In this document: positions 13,140 to 26,436 of the stretch, in pieces
Layout of the letters: each line of letters opens with the position of its first letter
How positions within the stretch are numbered: the stretch's first letter is position 1
Source of the DNA: Andrena cerasifolii
Lineage: Eukaryota > Arthropoda > Insecta > Hymenoptera > Andrenidae
Length of the DNA stretch: 64,000 bases
NCBI RefSeq assembly: GCF_050908995.1
Contig: NC_135126.1
Location: 14,012,001-14,076,000, forward strand
Direction of reading: 5' to 3'
Translations under genes and position numbers: made by a program
Notes under the pieces: model-generated
What the model saw: only the letters and a program-made list of their open reading frames with translations
The model's database searches: none
What the model was told of the DNA's origin: nothing

Positions 13140-13293
13140 AATTACCCGTCCTTCGCTACGGTATTGATTAGTACTGCGCGTTAAACTTCTCTCTCGAACC
13201 AGAGAAAGGAAACAGCAGGAAAAACTGTAATAAATGCGAAGATTAAAAATTAACTGCAATACTAATCAATACCATACCAAAGCACGGGTATTT
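13140..13293. mobile_element. Short fold-back (MITE-like) element
   Basis: The left arm at about 13140-13176 and the right arm at about 13256-13293 are inverted copies of one another over about 38 bases, differing at about six positions. Both contain GGTATTGATTAGTA and end outward in ACCCGT. Pairing appears to continue weakly inward (GTTAA). The total length is about 154 bp. No coding capacity. The terminal words resemble those of widely dispersed insect repeats, but I cannot assign a superfamily. Confidence 0.75.
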
Positions 13294-14856
13294 TCCTTAT
13301 GTCAGAATGTTTTTGGGAATGTTTACAAAAAATGAGTTACTTTTTAAAGAAATTGGACTTGCCGTTCTTAACCTGCGAGCTAAAAAGATAAAAAATCATA
13401 AAGCGCCCTCTTTAAGTGGGTTCTTGAAATTTTCCTTTAGTCTTTAACATTGTAATTGCAACTCGATGCTGAAAATCGCTTCGAAATTAGACTTTCTATT
13501 CTGATTTAATGTAACATTTAATTTTAAAGTAAGTGTAATGCCCTCTGCACGTGGATTTTGAAACTATAGCCTATAACATTCCCATTAAAATAAAGACATA
13601 ATAATGGTAGATATAAGGTACCTGCTTGAGGGTCGAGTAGTAATCTTATAGCCGATATAATTTAAAACTCTCAGATATTAGCCCGATTTTCTGAAAATCT
13701 TCTGGTCACGTGACATCAGGTTTCGCAGTCTAATAAACTAACATGGGGAGTGCTCAAGGCTCGGGTCAGAAATTTGCTGAGAAATTTTGCATATACATTA
13801 GTTGCATATACATTAGAGCACAGCGTATATAATTATGCATTAAGGATGCATTATTGTATGTACCTATATGGATCAGATGTGCAACGTAGGCTGTATGGCA
13901 GTCAGACATCATTATATTTATAGTACATGAAAAGGGCAATAACAAGATAAAATTGAGCGTTTACAAACTTCAATTTCATCAGAATTTAAAAATTTCCTAT
14001 CAAGAAATAACTGGAAGATCCTTACATTATCTTCAAAACTGGACTAAATCTTTCACTTATAAATTCCACACTCAGCTACCCACTATATCGATTTTTCATT
14101 GAGGATTTTCATTAAGCACTTCGAACTGTGGACTAAAGCGTATCTGGGGGCTCGATCGAAACGGCCAGACAGCGAATAAGCTAAAAATGGGTAATCTTTT
14201 CTGGTCCGAATGATTTATGGCAAGGCGGGTTAAAACGATTATGCTGTTAGATTACGGTGCGCCGCAAAATCGCGATCGAATGTGGCACCTATCGATGTAC
14301 CGCTGGCTCTCGTGGTAAATTAATATTGGGAGAGCGCTTTGAAACGGAACGTGGCGATGCAGATGTGTTTTCGAAATGCGTTACACACGAGAGCTTGTAA
14401 CAACTGAATGTATTTACAAGATCAAATTACTGAACACATTATCCTAGAAACGTGTCCTTTCACTGTTTGATTATTCTATGTCATACTGGCATGGAACATG
14501 AAGCATCAGATGTCAAATTTCAATGAATGTATCGAGATTCCTGCATCTGCTGAAAGTAAGGGACAAGTGTATTTTTTGGGGGTAACCGAAATTGTGGGAA
14601 ACAAGGTACTATCAAAGGGTACTATCCCTGAAATTTTTCGGAAATTATTCGAGGCACTGTTTCTAGACAAATTCGAATCCAACCTTTTTACACCTGCGGA
14701 CCAACGAAAATAGGAGAAATATTTCGCCGACCGGCTGACGGCTAAGATAGAAATAAAAACCGATGTATATAGTATTTTATTTATTAAATCTAGTGTTGTA
14801 AAATTACAATTTAATTTAATTTTCTTTATTTAAAATAGCGACTACATGATTAAAGC
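13294..14856. other. Unique AT-rich DNA
   Basis: No gene recognised. An exact 14-base word (TGCATATACATTAG) occurs twice at 13788 and 13803, a 15-bp-period duplication. 14.1-14.4 kb is slightly CpG-rich. A 71-codon open frame at 14498-14713 has no recognisable domain. Confidence 0.5.
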
Positions 14857-15302
14857 GAAATTTTTTTCAGATTTATTTAATAAAAGATATCGGCATAATA
14901 GTCGAACGTCTACACCGTAGGACCTCGAACAAAAAGACAGAAAGCTTTGTAATCTACACACTAAATACTAGTAAAGCACCCAAGATTTCGAAAAAATATT
15001 GACTTTTGAAAGATTGGCGAACATTCGAATTTTCTCACCATCTTGAATTTTCTAGTAAAATAAAATGGGATTGTTTTCGAATGTTCGCCATTCCTTAAAA
15101 AATCAATATTTTTTCCAAATCTTTGGTTCTTCTCTATTATTTAGTGTGTAGATTACAAAACTTTTTGTCTTTTTGTTTTAGGTGCAACGGTGTGAACGTG
15201 AAAAATTCCACCGCGGAATGACTCAAATGGGAAATACGTATCGGCTGTGCGGTTATTGTGCCGCTATCTTTTTTTAAAAAAATCTGACAAAAATATTTTT
15301 TG
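14857..15302. mobile_element. Fold-back element with long terminal inverted repeats
   Basis: Inverted copies run from the outer ends (14857-14880 against 15280-15302, sharing CAGATTT) inward. An intermediate block contains AAAGATATCGGC (left) and its counterpart near 15260. The best inner arm is about 14927-15045 against 15055-15178 and carries TTTGTAATCTACACACTAAA on the left. The inner arms also share GGCGAACATTCGAA. The right side has about 50 extra bases between the inner and outer blocks, so the arms have diverged by indels. The loop is only about 10 bases. No protein is encoded. Transcripts would form a long stem. Confidence 0.88.
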
Positions 15303-18300
15303 CTCTTCTTTATACGTACCATAAGAATCTTATTTTACATTTGTAATAAAAGTCACGAATTTCTTTAAAACCACCTCCAAAGTTATCTTACTATTCTTGG
15401 CCTATCATGGTGGCGTTACCCCTTAACCCCCTCTAATTCGCACGTGAACTACCTCGTATTCCAAATTCCATAAAACCTCCGACAAAGAGCGGGAAACGCG
15501 ATCGATTTGTCCTGGGATCGCCCAGCTTTTACCATTGATGCAAGCAAGCGTTCTTCGCGAACGAGCTTTCGATATAACTCTGATCCTTGCATCGGTAGCC
15601 GTGGTTGTGGGTAGTCATTAGATATTGTCGAGGCGTGCATGCACATATCCGATGCATAAAACTCGACATTGGAATTGATGGGGCCGATACGAGGAAGGCG
15701 CGGAGGCGGAGCAGACTAATTTATTAAATCCGGTTACAACGCTGCCGCGCGATAACACGAGGCGCAGGGACGTGGAATTGTTCTCCATTCCATCGATACG
15801 AATTCCCAGGAAAAATGAAACGGAGGCCGCGCGGCGAAGGGAGGCGAAAAAAAAAATGAACCCTTCGGCAACGCTCGAAGAAAGACACCGCGCGGAAACT
15901 TAATGTAATTTTAATCGCCGCGTCCAAGTCTTTACACGGGGTCATCAGTCAGGCCATCAGCGACATGAAAGGCGATAGAATTTGCGGGTGTCCGAAGGGA
16001 AAAGAGAACGAGACCAATTTCTATAGAATCCCAGCCTCGGTGGTCGCGATAATTTTATTCTCTGCTCGCTGGGGGGCGATTAATTCCCGATAATAAATGT
16101 TGAGGAAAAAAACGTATATTAATCCTGACCGTGTTTTGATGCGCGACCTTACCACGGACGAAATCGGATTACGCGGGGAACCCTTGTGACACGCTCCGGA
16201 GGAGAAATATTAGATTCCCAATGTGTGCGTTTCGCGTGGGACTCGATCGAATTCGATTGAAGAAATAGCACGTTTCACGCGATCGGTGCGATGCCCAGAG
16301 GGGCATGGCCGAGGCGGGGGAATAGTCGCGGAATGTACCTATGTATTTAGTTGTTTATATACGTGAAAGCCTGTGCATCGTGTCTTCTTTGTCTGGTAAT
16401 TTATATGTCACTTTATCCCGCGTACCTACTTAGCTACAAAGCAAGATGTTTTTAATTAAACAAATCGCTGGAAAAGAAGCTCGTCGCAACGAGTTTAAAG
16501 CTGCAAGGACCGACTGTATTGCAAATTGCCATGCAGATTCATTCTTGCAGCTGGAATGAGATTTCATCGAGCTTCAAAAGCGGGGGCGCGAGGCGGGGCT
16601 GCTCATTTCGTCGAATTAGACGTTCCGTTGCGTCAAATAAGATTTTTTGCTCGTCTGAGATTCGAGCGCCCTGTGAGGCGGAATAAACGAAAGTATTAAG
16701 TAACGTCCAAATATTTATCGACCGACACATTTCGGTCAGCATATTCTACTCTGGCTGAAGATGTTTCTTTTTAAATATACGGGAACTTGTCAACGTAGGT
16801 ATAACAATTTATGGATAATGATGATTTGTGGAATACGAACTACTGTTAAATAGTAAATGAAAATGAAATAGTTGATAAGATGGTGCGAGATATGAGGAAA
16901 TGCTAATGAGGATATGTAATTTTACGAGAATAGTTTAGAATTTTTATCGTCGCTTTGTCTTTTTAAAAACCGCAGAACATATAATTTGATTTTTACATTT
17001 CTGAATCCTATTCCAAAATGCGAATGACTCTGAATTTTTTTAACGCGTGTGTGTGAATCTAAAGTCGTCATAAATTAAAGTTCCCAAGTAGCGAAAGCGA
17101 GATTCGTAATTTCGTGCAGGTTTTGTTATAGATACATTTTTTCCCGTCTTTTTTAATTTCTAGTCCGCGGTTGAAATTGAACTATTGCAAGATAACTTAA
17201 ATAACTTGTTTCTTTAATTAAGCCCGTCGATTTACATCGTAGTGAAACGAAAATACACTTGATTCAAAAAACAAATTAATCTTGAGATGGCCTTTAAAAA
17301 TTCTTAAAACTTTTTCTTCGAAGCTATTAAATTCTATGTAAAAAGTTCCATTACAACGATTCCTGACGTTTCCGTACATATCTCGAGGACAAAGCGTATA
17401 ATTCTGTTATCACTATGATATTAAAGAACATTTACGTATACCTACTACCCAAAATTGATGCCGTTTAAACAGATTCCTCTTTTATACATTTTTAATGTTA
17501 TTCCAAAAAATGGCAATTACCCTAACTATTAATAGGATAGAAATAGAGAAGAAACTATTGTTAATATTGATTATATTTATCTAAAAAGCGTGTAGCTTTA
17601 TATAAATTTCACAGTTTGTTTCTTGTTAAATTCTATTTTCACGTTGTTTGTTTAAATAAATGTTTCTTCTATTACTGCCACCGATAAATACGTTTTTCGT
17701 AATTTTCCCAATATTACGGACTAAATATAAGATTTTACCAACAAACATAATTTTATACATACCTACACACAGTCTCCACTTAAATTCGTAACTCGTTAAG
17801 AAACGATTCGCAATGCACACGCGCACACAGGCTACTGTTTGGTAATTTCAGTGGCTTTGGGAACTGTTTCGTAACGGTCGAATAAACATCGACACAGGCT
17901 ACGTCCCGTCCAAATAAATTCTCCCATTTAGTTATCGCGTGTTTTCGAAAAACCGCGTGACAAACGGGCGTATCTGTCGCGGAAGGCCCACGTGTCACTC
18001 CGCGCAGAAATTTATTCGCGGAGGGCGATAAATCGATAGTTTTGCCGTCCGATAATACCGTTCGTTCTGCCACTGGGTGCGGGCAAACGTTGCTCGGCGC
18101 TGTAAAAGTAATGCAAAACAAAGCGGCTGCCGGTGCGATCCTATCGGAAATTAGGGAGATAGCGAGAGCCCCTGCGCATTGTTTGCCGTGTAACGTGTAA
18201 CTCTCGCCGGCGTTGTCGGCTTTCAAGATGCTTGACGTGTCGATCGTGATCCTCGACGCTCACAACGTGACACGCGATGTTAGACTCGACTGGCATCTAC

Positions 18301-19603
18301 TTCGACACCTTGCATTGTGCCCCGATTGTCCTGATTCCACCATGCAGTTACCCCGAACATCCTGCCCGCCTGATATAATACTTGTTAGCCCCGTACGAAA
18401 GTTCCCGCTCGTGCTTCGGCCGGCGTCGATGGCCCATTGAAATATTCACCGCACGTCGGTTTCGCCGTGTATGTCGCTTTATCTTTTTCAATCGCAGTTC
18501 TTCTAGCCGCCAAAACCCCGCGACAGGCTCGACTGGCGTCCCGCCATTCAACTACTTCGGGCAGCTCCGCATGAAAGAATTCCACGGAACGATTTCTGGT
18601 GACGTGCGAACGTGACTGGTCGAAAAGTTTGTTCCGGCCGAAAAGTGGACAGAGGTTGTTCGCAGAACGAGGCTGTAAATAATACACGAGAAGTTTGGGG
18701 GGACTGTAAGTGGATTTTATTCAATCGAAACACACTTTGAGTTTATCCTCCATTAAAAGTTGATTGGAAAACGATTGGACCGAGCGTTCCTCGAATAAAG
18801 AAGCTACTATCAGAAACAAGGCCAATGACGTTCGAGCAACAAAAGCTCCGATAATCGCTTAGACCATCGATCTGTGACGATTTAATTAAAGCAGACACTT
18901 ACGAAACAACGAGCCCCCATCCCCGCGCTACCGCCGTTGCCAACAACTTTAATCGATAATTGATCAGTCCCGGCGCAACGCGGAATCAGTGTTCCTTTGA
19001 GAGCGAATCACGGCGATGGCAATTATTGCCGATTCCCTTGGATTGTCCTGAGACGTGGAAAGACGCTGGCCAGCGCTCCGGGAAAGGGGGCGAAAAATGT
19101 GCAATTACGCGCGTGAAAGACGACACGCGGCTCGATGGATTAATCGTCCTCGAAGACTCCCAGCGCAGCGATTCGAGACTTCTTCGGCGATAAGGTCCCG
19201 TGAATGGCATGCAATCCTGACGACCGAGCGGCCCGTCCTTACGGACGAGTAATCGATCGCATTCTACGCCGTCTCGACACCCTCGCGATACGCTCGCAGT
19301 TCAGCCTCGCGTCGGCAAATCTATCGCATTATCGCCGCTCGAGGTATATACGCGACGTGTCGATGGCGACACTTGAAATTTCGAGCCTGACCCGAGAGAC
19401 ACGCGGATCCATTCGCGAAGATTGATTTTGCCCTGGACCCATCTCCCTCCGCATTTGTCCTCGAACAATCACCATTGCAATTCGGAGTTGAAATTATCAA
19501 CGTACTGGTGCGATACTGTTTCACACTCTCGCGCTTAAGATATGTAGCGTGTTCTGGTGCTTGGTTGTATTACGTTAACAAAGAGAGTGCGTGAGGTTCG
19601 GAT
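15303..19603. other. Unique DNA with CpG-rich islands
   Basis: 15.45-16.35 and 17.85-19.5 kb are CpG-rich and contain many overlapping open frames on both strands (the longest is 148 codons on the minus strand, 17780-18226). None has a recognisable domain, and open frames on both strands are expected in such composition. 16.4-17.8 kb is AT-rich. No tRNA-like or transposon signatures were found. The islands could be regulatory, but the sequence does not show this directly. Confidence 0.45.
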
Positions 19604-19784
19604 CAGAGATGGGCAAAAATTTTATAAAAATAAAATTTCGAATAACGAATAAAAGTTAACAAAAAATTATTCGTCATGTGGCGAACAACGTTAACGCGGG
19701 TTAAGGAATGAATGACGAAATTTTTTTTAGCGTATAAATTCGTTATCCGAAATTTTATTTAAATTAAAATTTTGCTCATCTCTG
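19604..19784. mobile_element. hAT-like MITE, 181 bp
   Basis: The ends are inverted repeats starting CAGAGATGGGCAAAA on the left and CAGAGATGAGCAAAA (reverse complement) on the right. Similarity continues inward for about 60 bases (AAAATAAAATTTCG against AAATAAAATTTCGG). The CAGAGATGGGCAA start is typical of hAT-superfamily termini. The flanking 8-mers (left GTTCGGAT, right GTTTGTTA) are only partly alike, so the target-site duplication has decayed. No coding sequence inside. Confidence 0.8.
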
Positions 19785-20030
19785 GTTTGTTAATCTCAAT
19801 TATTTAAAATTATGTAACGTTTTAGCTACTATACGCCACTTTACTTTGTCCTCTTTTGGAACGATATGCGTCTTTAGTGGCTTTGAAACGCAGTTCCCGG
19901 AAAATCTTTCCGCACAGGGGTACAGCTCCGCGGTTAACCCCGCCGTAGCTAAAAGGTTAAAATCGTAATAAAATTTCAGTGGCAGCTCAGTTGTAGGTAA
20001 TTCATATACCTAGTAATTCCAGGCACGTGT

Positions 20031-20374
20031 ACAGTTACGTACAAAAGTATCTGCCCACCTCATATGTATAACAGCTTTTACTTGTTTTATGTAATGTTAA
20101 ATTCAGTATTATACATTATAATTTACATTGGTACAAGTTTGGATGAATATATTTTTAGTTAGTACCATCTACTAAAGAAATGCTTAAAGAAATTTTGCTA
20201 AAAGAATGGAAGGCCAAATTGCACAGAAATTAGTTGAATCTATGCACAGTAGATTAAAGCTAATAATAAAATCGAGGGAATATTAGAAAAATATTAATTT
20301 ATTGCAATTATGTTTATGTAAGTTAAATATACCTACTGGATTTGGGCGAATATTATTTTGCACGATCTTTACTA
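20031..20374 (+). mobile_element. Internally deleted Tc1-like element
   Basis: The left end reads ACAGTTACGTACAAAAGTAT and continues CTGCCCACC, a Tc1-type terminal repeat. The right end at about 20341-20374 contains GGGCGAATAT then TTTTGCACG, its diverged inverted counterpart. Between them, 20224-20286 translates to QKLVESMHSRLKLIIKSREY followed by stop. This matches the C-terminal pattern of Tc1 transposases (QKLVESM, then R and a basic stretch). A tryptophan-bearing segment just upstream (KEWKAK, about 20204-20221) is in another frame, pointing to a frameshift. Most of the transposase is missing, including the catalytic DDE region. Confidence 0.65.
20224..20286 (+). pseudogene. Tc1-like transposase C-terminal remnant
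   Basis: Twenty residues and a stop codon survive from a Tc1/mariner-superfamily transposase. The visible pattern QKLVESM...IIKS is the usual C-terminal tail of these enzymes, which is not catalytic. A one-base shift separates it from a KEW segment just upstream. With the rest of the gene deleted, it cannot make an active enzyme. It lies inside the relic bounded by terminal repeats at 20031 and 20374. Confidence 0.6.
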
Positions 20375-23300
20375 CTTTTACGAATAATAATATTTTCTTA
20401 AATAAACTGTGTACAATTTTTCAATCGAATGCACATAAAACACTAGAATATGTATTAATCAAGGTTTATATTAGTGTGAATTATAATTACGAATTCTTAC
20501 TTTCAAGTTGGCCTGATATGTAAAATATGTTACACTGGGAAAAGGAAACTTTAAACTGCATTTTTTTATAATGTTGGCTAGTTAGCCGCCTGCCTATAAT
20601 ATTGTATAATTATATATCCTGTACACTAACTGTACTAGAATATCTTATATCTATAAAAAATTATATTGGTATCACAATAAGCTATTTTTAAAGAATTTAA
20701 TGTTTGTTAGGATCGTGGGTCTGGAATAAAATTAAAAGTGGACCAGGGAAGGTAGATTTGTACTCTTTAGAAAATGGGCAAAGGACAAAGTAATTCCTCG
20801 AGCAATGCATGTATACTTGCTACTGTCGAGGTCAGTTGTTTCCTTCTTATTCTATTTTTTTATAACAGTGGATTTAGCGACTTACCTACCTATTTAAATA
20901 TTCTTTATAACCACATTTCAGAATTAACGACACATAATTTTTTTTTATTTAAATTCATCTTTTATGCGGTTCTCACGGTAGTAACAAACGACACCTTTGT
21001 TCTTACTGGAAGAAATGAATATACATTTCAATGAAGGTGATCCATTTCTTCTTGTATTTAAGCCAAAAGAACTAACAAGTAGTGTGTCAAATTGTGATCA
21101 TAAAGACACTTCCTGTGTATGAACTGAATTTTTACTTTTATATTAATGTAGAATTGTAATATAGGAAATATCTTATTGGGGTTTCAATCAAACTGCACTT
21201 CGTTTGCTTCTAACAAAACATCTTTATTAATCAAAGCATTCACCGTTTGCGACGATGTACTTTAGTTGAAGCACTCTGTGCTCTATTTATACAGAACTCT
21301 TCGATCCCATGAATTTTAAAAGACCCTTTCTGTCTCATCTTGACCCCGAAGGTAGCCAGTACTACAAATCTGTTTAAAGTAAAAGCCGTATTGATCATAT
21401 TCAATTTTCGTAATAGTTTAAATTCTAATTGCTTTTGCGTCAATAAAGAAATTAGAGGTAGTCTTTAGTCTGACATAAGTAAAAAGGATCCGTATAGTAG
21501 ACCAATGAAATGTTTCCCCATACACACACGAATAACAATATTGCCTCTTATAACTGTCACTACTACTCAACTATTTCCCTAATAACAAACCTATTAATCA
21601 TTCCTCTTTATACTGAGTCACATCAATCTCTCTCTCTATGTGCATGAATCTACAAAAGAGATCATTGGGCAATACAGTTGCATTTATATCCCTTTTATCT
21701 GTACCTAAATAGAATATTCAATACAGCATGAATGTTCATAGTAAATATCGACACGTACGAAGTATATACTTCACATGTCACAATTCGACTGTTATATGAA
21801 AACAATTTATCTACCGGTCAGGCCAATTGTCAGAAATATCGACTGTTTTTTTGTCCGCCATGCCAAATACATATCTCCCGGTGTTTGTCATAGATTTCGC
21901 AATAAAGCGCCTGTATAAGTTGCGCAGGAAAAGTTCGGATGGTTTAGCAGCGACGGAATCCAAAGCACCGATGTAATTTCGTCCAGGACCGTGTATCAGG
22001 CAACTGTAAATCCGTGTCTCATAATCTGGCCCCGTATTGTGACGCAATGAACCGATAGTGTGGATTGCCCCGCGATGATTTCACGCGGTGAGGGAACGGA
22101 AGCTGTGTACGCAGGCCGAGAATACGCGCGGCACTGTGGTCGAGAGTAATTTCGGGAAATGGGAGGAGCGAGATGAAGTATTGATATTAATTTGCGACGA
22201 AGACGGGCGTGATGCTGGAAGTAGGCTCCAAGTGCCTACGCGTCGTCGTGACTTTTAGCGTTAACTTGGCAGCGGAGTTGGGCTCGGCTTGATTCGGCTA
22301 GGTACCTACCGAATAACGGAAAGGGACGACAAAGAAGCTTTTATACGCCACTAACGAATAAGTCCTTTGTCAAACAAGAATTTATTGGAGGAGCGTATTC
22401 GAGTAGAAGGCGAATAAGTTTTATTTTTTATCGTCAGTTAGTAGATAATAGGCAACGAGAGATATCAGTAGTTATTCGCATAATTATTCGAATACTTGTG
22501 GAATAGAATTTATTAAATTATAGTGGATTGTTCGAGTAGATAACGTGGGATAATTTATTACGAATAAATTATCGAGTCTTATTATCCAGATGAAATATTT
22601 GATTAAATAGGATTTTTTTTTGATAATTATCTTAGGGAATTTGTGATATTTATTCGAAACAATTGGAATTGTGTTTAAAGCTGCTTGGGACCAAGTTAAA
22701 ACTCATGAAAATCCAATTAGAAGTGAAATTTATTCAGCGTTTTAATATTGTCACATTAATACGTTATTAATTCCGTCATGGTAGCAGCGATATTGTACTT
22801 AAATTAATCAATTCCAACGTTTACTCTCGTACACTGGGAATTGTGCAGCTCGTTTGTATAAGTAACCTTAAAACAAATTTATATTTCTTGCAATAACGCG
22901 GGAAACATTCATTACGTTTCTGTTTTTCTTCTGGGTCAATCAGAAGTTTCAGATCTTCTGCATATAAGACTATTTCTGTAGATTAATTAAGTTTATGACA
23001 AAAACCTGATGTAGTATAATGGTATATATATATATATAATGTAACTGAATCCTTCCAAACGTCATGAGATAGTCTAAAAGTGACTCCGAAATTATATTTT
23101 TGAATAATGTAAGGCTTTTTGACTTCACTTTCTGATGTTTGCAATTTGGTTGTCACATTTCCTTCGTGTCAATATCCTCCTGTTATTAACAAAGCTCTAA
23201 GATTGTAGTACAGTGAAAATAGTTTAAAGTACTTTTTTAAGATATAAGGATCTCGTCGAATTTTATCGTTTTGGCTTTAAATAATCAACAGAATGATAAA

Positions 23301-26101
23301 ACATCTACAAATAATAGAAATTACTCGCGTACACATTTCCTCAAGACAACTTGGAATTCCATTAGCCTTCTGTACATCGTTCTATGCAGTGAACCACGTG
23401 CAATCGTGAAAACTTCACGTAAATTTCGCAAATATCATATTTATCTTTCGTTTTATTTAGAATATTAATCTGCTAAAATATGAAACATTTTTCTAATAGA
23501 AACCTTCTAATCGCCTTGAATCCTTCACCTCACATTATACCAGAAACTACAAACTCTGAACGCCTCCAATATTCTTCAATAAGAAAGTAAAATGGGCTCG
23601 ACAAAGTGATAGACGTTCTTACAAACTCGAGGAACGTGAATTAATCAACGTGGCCGGATTAAACGGCAAATAGCCACAAGCAATCATACATTTTAAAGTG
23701 ATACAGATTTATTCACGTTTGCATATCGATCAGAGAATTAAATTCCTCCTAAATGGTAAGCCTATCAAATGCGTAGATATACGCTTTTGTAAGGCGGTGA
23801 AACGTAATAATTTTTGATAAAATATAAGACATTGTTGAGAAATTGCAACCGATCGAGTGCACAGAAATTTAACTTTCCTCTTTAGAAACACGACGAGTCG
23901 AGGTATTTTGGGTTTTCTGCGATTCGTAATACTGCGCACCTGTACTAACAATTGCCTGTTAGTTGCGTAATACTGAAAACTTCGGGACCACTTGTATATT
24001 ATTTTAAAAATCTCAAACCATAAATTTGTCTGAAAAGCTTTGCCCGATCTTCAGAATCCTCTGTTCCTTTAATGGAAATGCCACGTGTCAGAAGCTAAAC
24101 AGCACTTCTAATAAAAGAACTGAGACGGGGGGCAGCAATGGTCGTTACATTTACACGTTGAACGGCAGGCGACGATATAGCCAATCCTAGAACCGTAGAA
24201 AATTCGCCCCGTGATCGGCCGCTGACTCCTTGGGCGATAAAGAAGATTTAGATCGATTTAAGATTCCAATTTCCTGGGGCTTCTCATGGGAGACCGGGAG
24301 GTACTTGGGAAGACGACTACGTCGACGAGGACGGAGATGTGCCAGTGGCATATCGTGATGAAAGGACGAAGGAGCACAAGAATGGTTCCTCGTAGATAGC
24401 ACCCTCTCGGTTTCGGTACCGTGCCTGGATTCAAAGTAGACGGTCCTCGCTTCAGTCACGAATTACTAGGTCCTGGCTTTCTACCTCTCCTCCCTTCTTA
24501 TTCTTCCCTCGATCTTTTCTCTAACATTATCGTTCTTCTCCCTTTAAATCTCCTCTCTCGCCTCCCCTCCAATCGAGCTACTTGTGCTCTCATGTTCTCA
24601 CGGTGCAGTAGATGCATTATTTATTTTTATAATTTGAACGTGTGACGCGAGTCGTTGAATCTTTTTTATCATTAAAATTGAAGCATTAGAAGCTTTAAAC
24701 ATTTTGGTAGAATTTAAAGGCAATTATTCCTCCTTCATATTGCCATTCGTTTACTTCTAAAACAGTACACACATTGGTTCCTTCACCGAACGTTAAGGGA
24801 AACGTAACTCATAAGTTACTAAGAAGACAGTGATACAAATGCAATTTCACACCGATGCAGTCCATAGACATGAGAAATACAGGCACGCGCCTTAATGGAA
24901 AAATTAGGAATTATTTACTCGAGCTAACATTTCCCTCTTATTCCTCAGGGTGGCTTTATTTTCTCCGTAATCCTGTCCGTCAGCTTTATTAAGGATTCTC
25001 TTTTAGTAGGGAAACCGGAGCTCCTTAGGCAGTCTTATTGCAGAATTTTATTTTACGAGGCAATTCCATTGCGTGGTTCTATTTCTTCAGGTATTTCGGT
25101 GAGATAGTTTCATTTCTTATATACTTGTATAATCGCCGCTCCCCTTTCGGTATCGTTCACCTCTCGCCCCGTGTCTTCCTGCAGCTTCCCAGATTCCATT
25201 TCAACCCTGTATGCCATACCACTTATTCATATTTCTCCTCTTCTTTCCACCTTTTAAATCTCCCTCGCCCTACCTCCGGGCAGCAGGTGTTCTAAAAACA
25301 CTCGCCCGCCACATTCGACTATGTTACCCAAAGGATGACACCGCCGAGGAGACATGTTTATACAAAAGCTTGCTAGCTCCACCAAGTACACTCGCCTATT
25401 ATCCTTCAAATTATATTCGTGTCACTTCCTGTGGACTGTCTACTTACGCAGATTAAATGGCACGCTGGCTTTAGCAGCGTTACAACGGTCCGGTTGAATT
25501 CTAGCAGCAGCAGCTTCAGTTAAAACGCTCGACTTGGCCAATATTAACAGCCTCCATTTTCTCTTCTTAGCCCACCCTTCCGCGTTTTTCCACGTTAACC
25601 CTGTCGTACTTTGTACTCGTCCCTCCTCTGCTCTCCTTCCACCCTCCTTCCCGCTTTGCTTCGCGTCCACCTCCCTTTGTCTGACTTTCTGCCCCTCTTA
25701 AGTGCTCCACCTGAAGATTCCGTTTCGCCCGTTATTACTTCTTATTTGAATTTCACTTCGCCGACCCCCGCCTCATTTGCTTACATACGCCCCGCGCAAC
25801 GACGTATTTAGACGTTCAACATATTCATCGCTGAGGGGGCGAGGGTCTATTTAAGAGCATCCGATGAAGGCCTAGCACGCCATCGGCTGCATCGGTTGGT
25901 GCACATTTTTGGCCAGGGAGGGATGATTTATGGGTCGAAGATAATACGTTAAATTATAGCGGCTCTCTTATATTGCGGCCTTTATTGTCCCTTGTGCGAA
26001 ACGGCTTCTGAATAGAAATTGATCATCATTGTCAGCATTTATCAAATCTTGTCGCAGAATGTCTGGATCCGTGGTTCGTGCTTAAAATGTTCTGTTCGAT
26101 A
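20375..26101. other. Unique AT-rich DNA with a TA microsatellite
   Basis: No gene recognised. A TA run lies at 23023-23038. 21.95-22.35 kb is CpG-rich. 22.36-22.62 kb is rich in words such as ATTCGAATA and TTATTCG and could be an old decayed MITE, but no terminal repeats were found. 24.1-24.6 kb and 25.1-25.8 kb become pyrimidine-rich on the plus strand. Open frames are short and without domains. Confidence 0.5.
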
Positions 26102-26436
26102 CACAGGATGTCCCACGTAAGTGTCGTCACGAAATTTCAGAACTTTTCTTGAATTTTTGGACAAATTGTTTCATTCAAAGTGGACCTTTATTTAATCTTC
26201 CTAGACAACTACTCACTTCTATATATTCAGCATTATCGAACATTAATTAGGAAATACCTACAATCCCATGCTATCGACCCATTTAAAAAATAAAATGTAT
26301 CCATACCCACGAAATAAATGCGGATAATGTCACTCTGGTTTACTTAAATATAGTTCAATTATTATCTGAAACAACTTTTCGGATAGTTCAAGAAAACTCC
26401 TGTAATTTCCTGGTGACACTTACGTGGGACACTTGA
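26102..26436. mobile_element. TA-flanked MITE, about 335 bp
   Basis: Inverted ends share TGTCCCACGTAAGTGTC exactly (26109-26125 and its reverse complement ending at 26431). Similarity continues inward for about 80 bases (GAAATTTCAGAACTTTTCTTGA on the left, in a diverged form on the right). A TA dinucleotide lies just outside each end (26100-26101 and 26437-26438), consistent with a Tc1/mariner-superfamily target site, although the outermost 6-8 bases differ between the ends. No open frame of note inside. Confidence 0.8.

Noticed and set aside
17780..18226. 148-codon minus-strand open frame
   Set aside because: Lies in CpG-rich DNA where frames stay open on both strands. No recognisable motif, and no convincing splice or start context.
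22360..22620. AT-rich stretch with repeated ATTCG words, possible MITE
   Set aside because: No terminal inverted repeats or duplications could be defined.
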